Notes: generated from the sequence alone by a model not told the origin. 64,000 nucleotides of DNA from Ophthalmolycus amberensis (GCA_024529925.1 JAFEUB010001117.1:248001-312000); one strand, 5' to 3'; numbered from the stretch's first letter, positions 40,133-52,507 are shown. Translations and numbers: made by a program.

Positions 40133-40544
40133 GTAGCTCTTAAAACTATCCACAAATGCCCGTAGGTGCTAAATATCATGATTACTGGTATCACAACGTA
40201 GAAGATGCACATTTTAACTGTGAATCAGTTGTACACTGTACAGGCTTACACTTTTGTAGATGTGCAGCCTTTACAGTCCACAATATATTAGGATCCACAG
40301 GTTTATCAATTTAAGGGACCACTTAAAGATGATCTTAAAAGAGGATATCAGAGAACATTACCAGTGGGATTGGGATGTATTGCATGCTATGGCACAGCTT
40401 TAAAGCTAAAAGGACAATTTAAAAAACACTGAATTTGAACTATTACACACAAAAAAAACCTCTGCTCTATGAAAACGTATGTTATGTTAAGAGTTATCCT
40501 TAAAAAAAAACTAACTTACCGTCAATTCCAGTTTGGTGTGACAT
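36082..40544 (-). CDS. twf2: Twinfilin-2 (two ADF-homology domains)
   Basis: An actin-monomer sequestering and barbed-end regulating protein that also binds capping protein. Ten coding exons: 40544-40520, 39674-39597, 39494-39316, 38439-38344, 38254-38150, 37694-37653, 37550-37425, 37226-37076, 36534-36413 and 36249-36082; they total 363 residues (human 349). The first ADF-H domain covers MSHQTGIDATSELKEF to GTVEDDLCFQGY; the second runs from TLQGLAFPL through YHFFIFKHSHQG and VFIYSMPGYTCSIKERMLYSSCK. The C-terminal tail has HPIEHTLKQAFAKP and GPGGKRGNKRLIKG, the capping-protein/phosphoinositide-binding basic region. Exon 6 is a 42-nt exon, phase 0 on both sides, encoding DERRRIGTPTARAR in the linker; aligned from memory, mammalian TWF2 lacks it. 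The acceptor of the last exon is preceded by a pure TG repeat. A poly(A) signal lies at 35906-35911. Confidence 0.95.
36252..36284 (-). repeat. TG repeat abutting the last twf2 acceptor
   Basis: About 16 CA units on the plus strand; read on the gene strand it is (TG)n running directly into TGTAG before exon 10. No conventional pyrimidine tract lies between. Confidence 0.93.
38490..39270. other. twf2 intron 3, non-coding
   Basis: AT-rich intron sequence with no recognised element beyond a T-run at 39058-39071. Confidence 0.5.
40096..40131. repeat. TA microsatellite in twf2 intron 1
   Basis: Eighteen TA units. Confidence 0.95.
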
Positions 40545-42722
40545 CTTTTTGCCGTCAGCTTCACACTCGTCTCATGCAAGAAGGACCAGGTCCAGGTCTC
40601 TGTGTCCTCGCTCGTCTTGCTCAACAGGTAGGCTGCCTCTCCACTGTTGGCAGACAGATGGACCCATGCGCATCAGTGACATAAACGCCTCGAGGGTGAC
40701 TTGGGAGATTCCGAACACTTGAAACACAATCTGCGGAACTGTGGCTGATGAGTAATAACGTGCCTGTCAGTGGATATGTCACCCTAACCACTGATCTGAA
40801 ACTCTTTGAGTATCGATGACCACAACTTTAAAAAGTCTCGGTGGGGGAGCGTGTCCCAAGTCACACACTGTCCTGTGTGTGAGGCCACGAAGAAATCCAC
40901 TACTTATAGCATCAGTGGTCAGTACAGTGTTTTTAGATGCTGTCAGTGCGCCACATGTAACAACATTTTAACACTCATTCACATGGCGGCTGATCAGCTC
41001 AGCAGACGGCATGATCTCAAATTCCAGTCATAGAAATGTGACACCGTGCAACAATCTGACCGCTACAATTCAACACTGATCAATGGAGTAAGAATGGGGG
41101 TCTTTTTCTAATGTGTTCGGGGTCAGTGCATTTTGACTCGCACGCAATTAAAATATGAGCGTGAGGTTTCTCACGGCGAGATATAAACACCTTTTATCCC
41201 AAAGTTTGAGGTAAAGAGCTCCAGATGACTTGTGAGAACACTAGAAGAGTTGGCTCCTGAACAGTCAGTACTAATAGATCCATTACTGGCAACCTGACAA
41301 AAACACAAACAAACTCATCAAGGTCACACGTCACACACTCCCAGGTTAGTGCAGGATGTGTGATAGGGAGAAGTGAAAGAGGGGGAAAAAGTGGGAAGAA
41401 TGGTAAGAAGGGGAATGACAAATGCTCAAACCATCACATCTTATTCCTCTCCTTTCACACATCTTTTGTGCACACACACACATGATGGAGGGAGGTGAGA
41501 GAAAGATAAGTGTGTACCTGTGAGGTTACCTGTGATGGGATCATCCATTATTCACTCAGCGGTGAGGGCACAACCCAAGCATCTATACATTATTCAACAG
41601 AACCCCCACCCCTCTCCTCTACTTCAGGAAGACACACTTTATGTGCACAAAAAGATAAACACCCATTCATTAAACTGATTAAAACTGCTAGAAGTTTCTC
41701 TCACGCTTGCATGTGTGTTCACAGATTGGTTTAATGACTATGGGACAATTGTTTGCATCTGTTAAGTGAGCTCATGTCAGTGACATCGTTTTGACAAGCA
41801 CCAATATCCTAATCCTTTAAATAGCTAAGAAGGTCACATTTATAAAGACTCTGCTTTTAAGGTTGTGATGAGAAACTTGTAGAATCTTAATAATATTAGA
41901 CTTTTTTTATTGGAGAAATTATTTAAAAAATCTAAATTTCCTTCGTAAATGTGCCCCATTTATTGGTACGGTATAAAGTTGAAACAATTAACCAATCACT
42001 CAATCAAGGGAACATTTATCAGCAAGTATTTAGACAATAAATGAATAGTTTGTTTTTTAAGCAAAGAATTACCTAACTTTGGTTCCGGCTTCTTAAATTT
42101 GAGGATTTGCTGCTTTTCTTTGTGTTATGTGATAGTAAACTATCAAATGACAAAACAAGCGATGGGAAGAAGTGACTTTGAGCTTTAGGAAATTGTGATT
42201 CCCAATTCTCCCCATTCTCTGACATTTGATACTTTTTTCAAAAAAACAAACACCTGAAACTGTCAGATTAATCGAGAACGAAAATAATCTTTAGTTCGAG
42301 CCCTCGTACTCTACAAGACTTATCTAAAGTATAATAAAACGAAGGATGTCAAAAGAAGAAAAAACTGTTTCATCTAAAACACTTTATTACAAATATTCAA
42401 ACAGTAAAACACTGATTATGATGTAGTTAAATTTCACATGAAATATCAAGAGACACGGTTAAAATGTTTAAAAAAATGAAATGTACTGAATGGCATTAAA
42501 AAATACTGAGGTATGTGGGATTTTGTTGTCCCAGCGGCATCAACACTTTTCAAAGTAAAAAAATACAGTAGGTAAAAATGATTAAAGTAAAAGTGAAATA
42601 TTTTTCGCTGATAAACCATCAGGCCTCGTGGTTCTTATCGAGCCAAGGACAGCCGGTTCAATACACAATGCTACATCACTGCGACATGTTTAACGACGAA
42701 GACTCTTTTTGGAAACGTCCCT
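40545..42722. other. Intergenic region twf2 / wdr82
   Basis: The left end is the twf2 leader and promoter. The right end is the wdr82 3' UTR, with a minus-strand AATAAA at 42383-42388, about 335 bases after the stop. A diverged family B repeat is at about 41970-42305. No further gene seen. Confidence 0.5.
41970..42305. repeat. Dispersed repeat family B, diverged copy
   Basis: GTTGAAACAATTAACCAATC near the left end, then TTTGAGGATTTGCTGCTTTTC, and GATTAATCGAGAACGAAAATAATC with TTCGAGCCCT near the right end, matching the order of motifs in the 44481-44725 copy. Confidence 0.5.
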
Positions 42723-45548
42723 CTACGTGTCGTCAATACACGGGAGCCAAAATGTCTGTTAAAAGAACAGAAGAAGAAAATGCGAATGAGCACTCTGTTC
42801 ATAGCAGAGTGTCTAACAGCAGCTGCTGTACATGAGAGACTGACGCGATATGTTTGATCTCACCATGTTGGTGCAGGCGCTGGCGAACGTCATGTATCTG
42901 GGGTTGAACTGCAGAGTGTTGATGGGTCCTGGATGCTTCCCATCCAGCACAGCGACCTTCATCCCGCTCTCAGTGCTCCAAACATGGACTCTCCCGTCCT
43001 CTGAGCCTGCACAGCAAGACACATTTTAACACTGTCGCACCAGAGATCTTACAGGAAGAGACCAAATATTAATATGAATTATTTAGGTTTACCAATCATG
43101 ACAAATTGAGAGTCTGGAGTGAAGCAGGCTTCCAGGGAGATGCCTTTACTGTTGTTGTAGCCCTTAACATAAGCAAAGATAGACACCTTTACGTAGTCAT
43201 AGTAGGCTAATATACAGACAGGTGTGATTCGGTAGGTTCGTGGTAATGTGATTAAACTACTTCACGTGTCTTACAGAAAAGGTGTGCAGCACAGATCCAT
43301 TGAAAGCATTCAGGACACGAATCACCCCTCCGTTGGTGGAGATGAGAATCTGTTTCCCATCATTACTGAATTTGAGTCCAGTCCAGTCACAGACGCGATT
43401 AAACCTCATATCAAAGGAGGCAAAGGGACCCTTTTCACAGAGAGATCACATGTATTAATAATACAGTATAACAGAAAAAAAACAATAAAGCACAGTATAT
43501 ATAGTCATTTGCATTTTACCTTGTCAAAAGCACGGAGGTCGTAGAGTTTAATGGACTGTGATTCCACCCCTGCAGCAAATATCAGCCCATCAGGGTCAAA
43601 GGAACATACAGGTTTCCCCAGTGGATTAGTCAGACCCTGAAACACAAACACATACAAATAAAAAGATTAAAAACAGAGCAAGAAGACGCAACAGGAAGTC
43701 TGGATTTTTATTTCCACCACATTTCATCCTTCCCAATTAATGACTGAAATTTCTGTCATACATTGTGCTGTCTTTGTTTACGGTTTAATGTCTTAAAGCA
43801 TCGTTTTTAGTTGAGAGGGTGGATTTAAGTGCAGCAGTCAGGTCAGGGGACACCCAGTGGTCACAGGACAAATGCTAATTAAAAAGGTGGTTTGAAACCC
43901 AATGATGTGCAATAATTGAATGTGTAGTAATCTGGGAAGTCCTGCAGTAACAGCTCTAGCAGTAGCTGTAATCATACACTTGGGTATCTGTCCACAGAGA
44001 GCAGAGGAAGTGTTCGGTGCCAGCCCGACTACTCACTTGACAGTTTGGAGCACGCAGATCCCAGATCCGGATTGTTTCGTCCAACGAGCCCGAGATAAAC
44101 GTATCATCTACTGGTGACATCGAGAGAGCAATAACTCTAAAATCACAAAAGAAACAAACTTTAACCATTAAATAACAAACCTTCATTCTAGAGAAGCTAA
44201 ACAAAGACCAGATAAGACAAGTGAAACACAATGACGACTGTGGGGAACTGAGTAACTGGTTGCTGTGGAGAAGATAAATAAATGCTAATATTCTGTGGTT
44301 ATGCTGTTCAGAAATGTGTTTTAAGAAAACATCTTTCTTTGTGTATTTGTAAAACTTTGATTCAACATATTTTTTTCCATATTTGTTATGAGCCTATTAA
44401 AATAACAACAGATGTAGGGAGTATAAAATGTACATCTTGAGATCATGTGTAAATGCACATTATAGCTTCTTGGTTGGCACTAGAGCTGCAACAATTATAC
44501 AAATTATCGATTGACAGAAAATTAACCGAGGCTTCTCAAATGTCATGATCTGCCTGTTTTTCTTTGTAAAGTCAACTAAATATCTCAAGTTTTAGACTGT
44601 TGATTAAACAAAACAAGGCATTTTAGCTGTATTCTGATGTTTTATAGACCAAATTATTTTTTGAGTACTCGATAAAATAATCTGCAGATTTGTTGATTAT
44701 GGAAATAGTTGTGGTTGCAGCCCTAATGTTCATATACGTCGATGGTACTTTTCCGCCTAGTGTGCAGACTTTGTATTCATAATTGCTTTGTGAGTGGACA
44801 CTACATTACTACTTTGTTCACATTCATATACAGAATGCCACATTTCTTTCCTTCCTTTTCTCCTCACCTTGCAGTGTGACCTGGGAAATACCTGATGAAC
44901 TTGTTGTCAGTGAGTGACATATATCGGATGGTATCTACAAGACACAAAATTCATATTTTATTTTCCAAAACATATCAGAGGACAAATATTTGTATTATAT
45001 TTCAGTTTATATTGTTTGTTGGGTGCTTTGTGCCAACAGCCGACAGTCATCAGTACTGAGTTATTACCATCTAGTTTGTTGGAGCTGTAGACTACAGTCT
45101 GTGCATCTCCGTGTGTGTAGTGTATGAGGTCTACTCCATACTTCTTGCTGAACATGGTCCTTTCAGGTCTGAGAAAAGACAGAATGTTTAAACATGTTAA
45201 TCATTTGATCACCTGATGAACCGCAGTGAACATGCTGCACTGCCATGGTCCAGACACATACATGTGGACCAACTCATCTTAAATATATGTACAATGTATG
45301 GGAATGTATCATTATTTTCATGTATTTGGCGCGTAAATGCATGAGACAGTTGCGGTTTTTAATGTAATGATAATATTGGCCACTTACTTTCCTTCTCGGA
45401 TGTCATATAACACAATGCAGTCGTCGTCGCTACTTGATATTGCATTTTCACCATTTGGGCTGAAGTCCACACAGTTGATTTTCTGTGCATTTTCTCGATA
45501 TGTTCGAGCAACCCTGAAACTTCGTAACACGCTGTCTGTGATCTTCAT
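42723..45548 (-). CDS. wdr82: WD repeat-containing protein 82
   Basis: A WD40 beta-propeller that tethers SETD1A/B H3K4 methyltransferases to initiating RNA polymerase II and sits in the PNUTS-PP1 complex. Nine coding exons: 45548-45388, 45168-45068, 44934-44868, 44136-44037, 43636-43520, 43430-43275, 43162-43093, 43006-42864 and 42755-42723; phases agree and give 315 residues (human 313). Clear landmarks: MKITDSVLRSFRVA, DFSPNGENAISSSDDD, KKYGVDLIHYTHG, SMSPVDDTFISGSLDETIR, WTGLKFSNDGKQILIS, SEDGRVHVW and FNPRYMTFASACTNM. The last coding exon is only 33 nt and supplies TFWLPCIDDT, matching the FWLPTIDD end of the mammalian protein. Divergence from the near-invariant vertebrate WDR82 suggests this may be a second fish paralogue. 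It diverges from rpusd4. Confidence 0.94.
44481..44725. repeat. Dispersed repeat family B, cleanest copy, in a wdr82 intron
   Basis: 245 bp with inverted ends: TAGAGCTGCAAC on the left and GTTGCAGCCCTA on the right (11 of 12 match). The AT-rich interior contains ATTATCGATTGACAGAAAAT. Non-autonomous DNA transposon-like; no coding capacity. Confidence 0.75.
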
Positions 45549-46369
45549 GTCTGCAGCTTTTTTATACAAACAACGGGACCTCTCCCTCAGCTCCCTCTGA
45601 TTTAATGAAGCCCGCGAGTCGTTTCTCGCGAGCAATCCACAAGCAATATCATTGAAGAGCCTTGACGCAAAATGCAATCTTACATTTTCAGAAAACAACA
45701 ATGAAACCGAACGTTACAACCAGGTTGCAACGTGCAGCCATAGAGCGTATCGGCGTGACGACAGTACGCTCGGTTTGTATGTCATTGTGTGCCAGGGGTC
45801 GGAGTCTTCAATCATCGTTACATTCAGTGGCCTCAACGAATCGGCTCGTGGCGGGGAAGGAAACAAGCACACCTATTCTAGGAAAAAGGAAATACGACAC
45901 ACCGCTACAGGAAACGTTTGTTGCATGTATAGTTACAATGTAAAACCCCATGTTTACGTCTGGTTTTGAAGGTCAGACATATGTTTCCACCAGCACTTGG
46001 ATTTTATTTTTGTAGAGTGAATTTTGTTTGAAGCAGTTTGACTAAATTGTGAGAGAAAATTGCAACTAGTTTTTGTGATGTTTAATCCGATGTAGTCTAT
46101 AACAACCAAAGTCCAAAAAGTGCACTTATTTACCTGAGCTCAAATAAACTCAAACTCACTTTACAACTATTAAAATATTGGATTCATGTATTTCCTTGCT
46201 TTTTTTTTTTTTTTTTTTTTAGATGTGCGGAAAATAGTTTTTGCGCCTTTATTGCCTTTATTCTGAAAGGTGCCGCCCGGAAGTCGGAAGCAGGAAACGG
46301 AAAGCATGTGTCCTCTGGAGTTTGTTTGTATCTCCAATCTTATGTGAACCGTCTTAACTCTGCTCCACA
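45549..46369. promoter_or_regulatory. Divergent promoter region wdr82 / rpusd4
   Basis: On the wdr82 side, TCTCGCGAG at 45624-45632 matches nine bases of the TCTCGCGAGA core-promoter element, 76 bases from the wdr82 start codon. On the rpusd4 side, CCGGAAGT (46277-46284) and two more GGAAG/GGAAA words form an ETS-type cluster about 90 bases before the start. A T22 run lies at 46199-46220. Motifs are seen; activity is inferred. Confidence 0.6.
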
Positions 46370-49165
46370 ATGAACCGCTGTAGAGGAATAGCTTGTAGTG
46401 ACATTAAATCCGGTCTGACCATCGCCTTCTCTCGGATCAAACCGCCGACAAACTCCCGCAGGTGTCCGGAGGCAGCACGGTTCCTCGGCCGGAGCCATGC
46501 CACTGCTGCTAAACCGGCTACAGGCTCCGACACGGGGGAGAAACCCCGGCTGAGGGCCATCGACCTGGCGCAGAAGGTCCAGCAGGAGAAGTTGAAGCCG
46601 CCGCCGGCGGCTGAAGAGCCTCCGCTGTCGGGCCAGCAGAAGAGGGTGATGGAGCTGAAACGGTTCAGTCTGCAGCTACAAAATGTTCATCCTAACGTGC
46701 TGGCCAAGCACCTCCACAAAAGCGTGCTGTACCAGGACAAAGATGTAGTTGTCATCAACAAACCTTATGGCGTTCCTGTCAGAGGTACATATTATTGTTT
46801 TACACTGATGTGCACTGAGTATGTAACGTTACAGTAAAAGTACGTGTTGCATATCTTAAAGGCCGTGTGGGATTTGGTTTAAATTGTTTATGGTGATTGA
46901 AACAATTAGTTGATAAAATCAATTGACTGAATGATTGTCAATTATTCGTTTGTCATTATTCATGCAAATTATCTGTCTGTTTTGTGTTAACTTGAATGTG
47001 TGTTCTGGACTCCTGGTTGAAAACCCCCAGCAATGTTAAGTAGTCACCTTTGGTTCTGGGGAATTCTGATATAGACCAAAAGATTATTCTGCAGATTCAT
47101 GGATAATGCAAGCAATTGCATTACTTTGCATATCTGCCAACATGCAATACTGTTGTGCCCATACTGATGAGAATAATGAAGTATTTGCAAATACTATTGG
47201 TCTGCTGATATATTCACATGGTTCTACAGTGTAGAACCATGTCAATATATAGTAGAATCTATACCAATGAGAGCGTACAGTCTAGCATTACACTATCAGA
47301 TTTGGAATAGGTTTTATGTACAGGATATTGGTAGAAATGTCAAATCATGCTGAAGTTGGAGGATCTGGACCTGAATACATGTACATTTGTGGTTGTTGCT
47401 CTCAGATGACAGTGGGGCCACGTCGATCTCCTCTGTGCTTCCTGTTCTCTCCAAAATGATGGAAGGAATGAAGGTCAAGTATGAGTCTCAGCTGCTCCCT
47501 TGTCTGAGGCTGGAGAAGGAGACAACGGGAGCTTTCCTGCTGGCCAGGAGTGAAAAAGTAGTGGAGCACATACTCGACCTTCACAGAAATAACCAAGTGC
47601 AGAGAAAGTACTGGTGAGATACAGTTGTAATGTGGGGATGGAAGAAAAGAGGTTACATTCTTAACATGTTTGTTGGTCTCAATGTATTCGCTGTTCCCGC
47701 TCAGGGTCATCACAGTCGGTGTACCCGTTCCATCAGAAGGAGTGATCGACATCCCCATCATAGAGAGAGAGGTCACGGGCCCCCGGCCACACTACAAGGT
47801 GTCTCTTCTTCTGTGGTTTAAAAAAAAAAAAAAAAGAATTACCCGTTTTAGCTCCAGAAATGCAAAGAGCTGCTTTCTTTTCTGTTTCATGTTGAACAGT
47901 AAATTGAACACTTTGTTTTTTTTCTGTCAAGATTTAACTTTCTGTATATATTGACTATTTACCGTTCTTGCAAGTAAATTATCAGTTTATCATTTAATAA
48001 TTATTAAAGTTATTATATAACTATTCATTTGAACTTTGATATTTTCCTCCAGATGGCTCTCAGTCCTCTTTTCAGAATGAATGATGCTGGCGACGGTGTG
48101 ACCAAAGTCCGTGCCCATCGGCAGGCACATGCTGCAGTGACCAAGTACAGAGTGTTGGACAGCAGCAGTGGTTGCAGCCTCGTGGAGCTCCAGGCTTTAA
48201 CTGGTAAGACTGGTGTGTTTTTGGTCACAGGAATTAAATGGCAATCCATTTTGGTAAATTTCTTTATTTTCTTCTCTCTACATGTCTGCTTTCTTATGTC
48301 CACAGTTGGGAAGCACCAGATGAGGGTTCACATGGCACTTGCTCTGACGTGCCCCATTCTTGGTGACCACAAATATTCCCACTCAAGCAAACTGGCACCC
48401 CAGGTAAAATATCTTTGCAATGTGCCACATAGAACAGGTTTACATGTAACGAATGCCAGTAGAACGTTAGCGGCATACTGCGAACAATCAGCAAATGCCC
48501 CTTAAACAAGAGCGGTGTATCATCAGCTGCTCTTTGATCTCAGCGTTGATGAAAGGAGAACAAACTGAGGGATATCCTTTCAAAGTCACACTGTGGGCTG
48601 GGGATGAGCCAACCGGCGTCCTGTACTTTCATCTCCCTTCCACACAGCAAACATTCTGATTAGGTGTCTCATTGTACTACTTTAAGGTTGTGGCCTTTGG
48701 AAAACCAGCAACTCTTGTGGTCTTACTGATTCTCAAACCTGCCCTGTTGGCATCCAAAACGGTGCCTTTTTACATCTGCTGGCTCATTTAATTCACCAGC
48801 ATGTCAAGTGTGGAAAATAAGTTTTCATTGCTTGCACTTGGGTATATTATTAAATATACACAAATAGGATTGAAGGACCTATATTTCTGCAAGAGCTCAC
48901 TTTCTGTCACTAAGTATCAGTGTCTCACATAATAAATCACTAATCTGTTAATCTGGGTGCACAGAGATTACCAGAACGTGTGCTGGGAAAGCTTGGACTG
49001 GAACAGAGCAAGATCCGGTACCTTCCTCTTCATGTGCATGCTCGACAGCTGACGCTGCCAGGAACCAATGGAGCCGACATAAGCGTGTCCTGTCCCCTCC
49101 CAAAGTACTTCACACAAACATTGAATCGACTGCATTTAAGTCTTCCTGATGAAAAGGACTATTAA
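46370..49165 (+). CDS. rpusd4: Mitochondrial RNA pseudouridine synthase-like RPUSD4, altered catalytic motif
   Basis: The RPUSD4 family (RluA-type) pseudouridylates mitochondrial 16S rRNA and tRNA and is needed for mitoribosome assembly. Six coding exons: 46370-46784, 47406-47613, 47705-47798, 48053-48203, 48306-48403 and 48965-49165; phases agree, 388 residues (human about 377). The N-terminus is basic (MNRCRGIACSDIKSG), suiting a mitochondrial presequence. Conserved blocks: VHPNVLAKHL, DVVVINKPYGVPV, KETTGAFLLA, RKYWVITVGVPVPSEGVIDIPI, HKYSHSSKLAPQ, KLGLEQSKIRYLPLH and HARQLTLPG. The catalytic loop, HRLD in the family, reads CLRLEKETTG here (codons CTG AGG CTG GAG, near 47500): His is Leu and the catalytic Asp is Glu. 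Sequence on both sides is well conserved and in frame. A poly(A) signal AATAAA is at 49270-49275. Confidence 0.92.
46885..47110. repeat. Dispersed repeat family B-like, diverged, in rpusd4 intron 1
   Basis: GATTGAAACAATTAGTTGAT and TTGACTGAATGATTGTCAAT near the left and ACCAAAAGATTATTCTGCAG near the right resemble the family B interior. Ends are not clear. Confidence 0.4.
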
Positions 49166-49269
49166 TAACCACTTCAGCAATCCATGTGATGTCTAAATGT
49201 ATTGGACATCAGCTGTGAAGGATGTCAGACTGCAACGTGTATCATGTGTGCCATTTGAGTTAAATGGGA

Positions 49270-49275
49270 AATAAA
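49270..49275 (+). terminator. rpusd4 poly(A) signal
   Basis: AATAAA 105 bases after the stop codon. Confidence 0.65.
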
Positions 49276-49869
49276 ATGATATCAAGTGCTGCAGTCCTGA
49301 AACATTAACATTATTGCCCTTCCGGTTCTTTCGTCTCAAAGTCCATTTTTTTTTTTTGTTTATGGATTTTTGGTTGGATGCCTTCAATAAGATCTGTGTT
49401 TGGGGAGTAAGCTGTAGGTAGGTGTCGTCGCTGCCAAGATGGCGATGGCCAAAACCACCAACTTTCCGCTTCTCAACAGCTCTTCAGAAACCTATTGGTG
49501 GTGTCATGGAACATTTTTATACAGTCTGTGGATTTCACATGTTGTCATTTAAGACGATCGAACCTTTCATCATTTGTGTAGCGCTCCCTGAAGAGCTTTT
49601 CTAACCACATTCATGAATGACATGTCAGCTCGATATGTTTTTATGGTGTACATCCAATTAAACTGCCAGCAGCAAATTCTATCAATCAGAACATTCTCTT
49701 ATATGTCACTCTTTATTTGTATAGTACCTTTCGTGCAAACATTTGTAGTTCTTCACATAAAAAAATATATAAATGTTCTGTATGTGTGTTTTAAATAATG
49801 AATACAATTAACTTCTATAGATTCTTGTCACATTGTGCCGTTGTCAATCAACTTAAAAGTAAATATATA

Positions 49870-50330
49870 TAAAATGGGAAATCAACCTTTACAGCCTAGT
49901 TGTTTTTATAGAGTGCTGCAGGGATGACCTATTTTTGTACGTTAGCATCGCACTGGTTCCCTCAACAAGAAGCCAATGGGATTTCCCATTCGTTTTCAGA
50001 TTATTGCAGAGAATGAGCTCTTTAGCAAACAAATTTACAACTTTTATTCAGTCCGATAATCTTCACAAATGAACACCACTTTTAGGATTTTTTTTAAACT
50101 GTAAATGAAATCTGCAGAAGTATAAAGCTAATGTTGGTCCATAAACAAACTACACCACAGTCGCATGTCCTCAGCGTCACCACCACTAAGCTAAAGGAGG
50201 AGTAGTGTTTGGCGTGATGACGTTTAGTAGTCTCATTTAGTTACTTGTTAGCAACCGCCTTTTTTAAGACTCGCAAAAGCTTAAAAAGGCAAGAGTGGAA
50301 TATTTACTGACATACTTTAAATCTTTCCAC
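49870..50330. repeat. Probable interspersed repeat
   Basis: Contains CATCGCACTGGTTCC, AAGCCAATGGGATTTCCCATTCG, GACGTTTAGTAGTCTCATTTAG and AGCAACCGCC. The AAGCCAATGG / GCGATACTAAC words recur in inverted order at about 52815-52870, which suggests a shared repeat family. Boundaries are approximate. Confidence 0.45.
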
Positions 50331-52059
50331 AGGAGCTGCTCTTTGTATCAAATGGACATTTTGTTATTTTCCCCTATTAGTGCCTTTGCATAATTTCCAA
50401 AAAGCACAGGTGTGTTGCCTCCCTCTCTTGAACAAATGTTTGGGTTGGTGCGAGAGCCATTTTTTGCCACTTGAATGACCCTCTGTGGCCATGCTGGCCA
50501 GGATAACTTCAGGCCCCTGATGCTTCACAGACTCCACAATTGTTGGAACAGAACGCTTTGCCAAGACGTATGTTCCTCTTCTGGCTCAGATGAGAGAAGC
50601 CAAGACAGTCCTGAGAACCTCCAGTCTGTCCCTCAGCCAGCCGTGATGGTTAGCAGCTGACTTTCTAAAATCTGAGAACAAGGAAGGAAATATTAAAAAG
50701 CCTTTATTATAGTTGCTAAATCTTTAAAAGAGCCAACATGTAAACACTGTAGGTCTTCGTTATTTAAAAAATGAACAAAACTGGTGTGGCCACACTTATT
50801 TAGTATGAACAACCAATGGGAGGCAATCACATGACGGGTGAAACATGTTGAAAATAATGAGATGAGATAGTACAGAAACAGATAGAGACCCATGGGTTCT
50901 TTTTAACATAGACTGTAAGAAAAACAACTATACAGAGAAACAATTTAAAAATTATTTTTTTTACAGAAAACATGAAGTCTGTGTCCTCATGACCAGGATA
51001 CTGAAACGCATCCTGTGGATGGATCCATATAGTGAGAGGCATTATCAGCACAATGAACTTTAATTTACTTAACTCAGTTCAAGGTGTTGCTTTCAATGCT
51101 AATATTCTAATCTGAATCATCACATTTGTGATAACGGTTGAATTGAAAAACTTCAAAATACATGAAAATATTTTTTTTGTATGCAGGTTGTAACAACTTT
51201 TACATTTAGTTTGGAGTGAGATTCGGTGTCTGTGAAGTTGGTGTATTTTATCAGTAGGCGTTCTCTGATATTACTCACCACAAGAGTCGGGGTCATCAAT
51301 CCTCATCCCCCAGGAACTTTAAATCATTTATCGATATAAACCAAGTTGATACTGATGTATGGTTGATCCAACCTGCAGACATCAGAACCTCCATGATGGT
51401 GATTAATCACCTTGACTTCAGTTAAAAAGTGGAAACCGTTGCCTTGTGAAAACGTCCATAAATGTAGTATCCTGCTGAATGGCCATCTGGCTCTCAATCA
51501 GCCAAGTTCCCTTTTTGTCAGTCAAGTGTCTGTATGCTAACTCGCAAACTTGTGTTTGGTGGTTTATGAAGCTTTTCCATCATTTCTATTTGATGAGACG
51601 AGATTCCTGAGATGACACATGGCTGTCACAGCTGCATGAACAGAAACATGAATTTGCAAACCTGAAATAGTTTGGTATTATGTGTAATAAATTCATTCTA
51701 CAACACCCAGCGGTTATGGCATTAAAGCCAGCCAGGCAGAATGAAGCTCTGTCTGTCATAACGGTTGGTCGTACTTTACTGAAGGCCTTTCCTTCACACT
51801 GGTGACTCTACAGCCATCTGAAGGCAGCGGGTGTCGGATTCTTCTGCAGTCTCTAACTGGAGAGAAGTCTGGCCACAGTTCACTGGTGACATTATGTGCA
51901 ACCAGCCTCATACAATAATCCGTGCACATCAAACTTATCTTTTGATTAATTATTCTGCATTTGTTTTTTTCTGCTCATCAACATACCTGTTGGAGACTGA
52001 CACATTGAAATATTTCACAAACAAATTGTGAATCACTGAAAACTTCATGCTCCGCGTAT

Positions 52060-52290
52060 TACTCCCTCAGGACCGTTCTTTCTGATTCCATCTCGTGTCC
52101 AGGTGTGCCGCAGGTGTGCCGAGGGAGCCTGGCCACGAAATTACCAAAGGTACGTTTGACACGCTCCCGCTGGGTTTCGTTGGTCGATATCTCAGGAACG
52201 CCTTGAGCAAATTTCTCAGAAATATGGCACAAATGTCCACTTGCACGCAAGGATGAACTTAAGAATTCATAGGTTATTAATGACAATTTC
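52060..52290 (+). repeat. Probable interspersed repeat fragment
   Basis: Contains CGATATCTCAGGAACGCCTT, AATTTCTCAGAAATATGGCA and CCACTTGCACGCAAGGATGA, wording I associate from memory with a very common teleost repeat. No copy elsewhere in the window confirms it. Confidence 0.45.
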
Positions 52291-52507
52291 ACAGAACTGT
52301 CTAGTTGGATAAAATGATGGTGTTTTGGACAGACTGGTTGTAGGAGGCATACAACCCCAATGTGGTAATTCTAGTCTTTTTAAGTTTTTAGCAACAGCTG
52401 AGCTTATTACAGCTTCAAATATCCTCGATCATATTGTTTATCCTGCCGTCATATTATTTCCACAAAAGTTTCAGATGTGCTAAATAAAATGGGCGTGCAT
52501 ATCAATT

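Noticed and set aside
42865..45387. let-7g hairpin expected in a WDR82 intron
   Set aside because: Human let-7g lies in a WDR82 intron, so I looked for the mature let-7 sequence on the minus strand of these introns and did not find it. The gene may be a paralogue without it.
52059..52292. 77-codon minus-strand frame
   Set aside because: Overlaps sequence that looks like a common fish interspersed repeat; not a gene.
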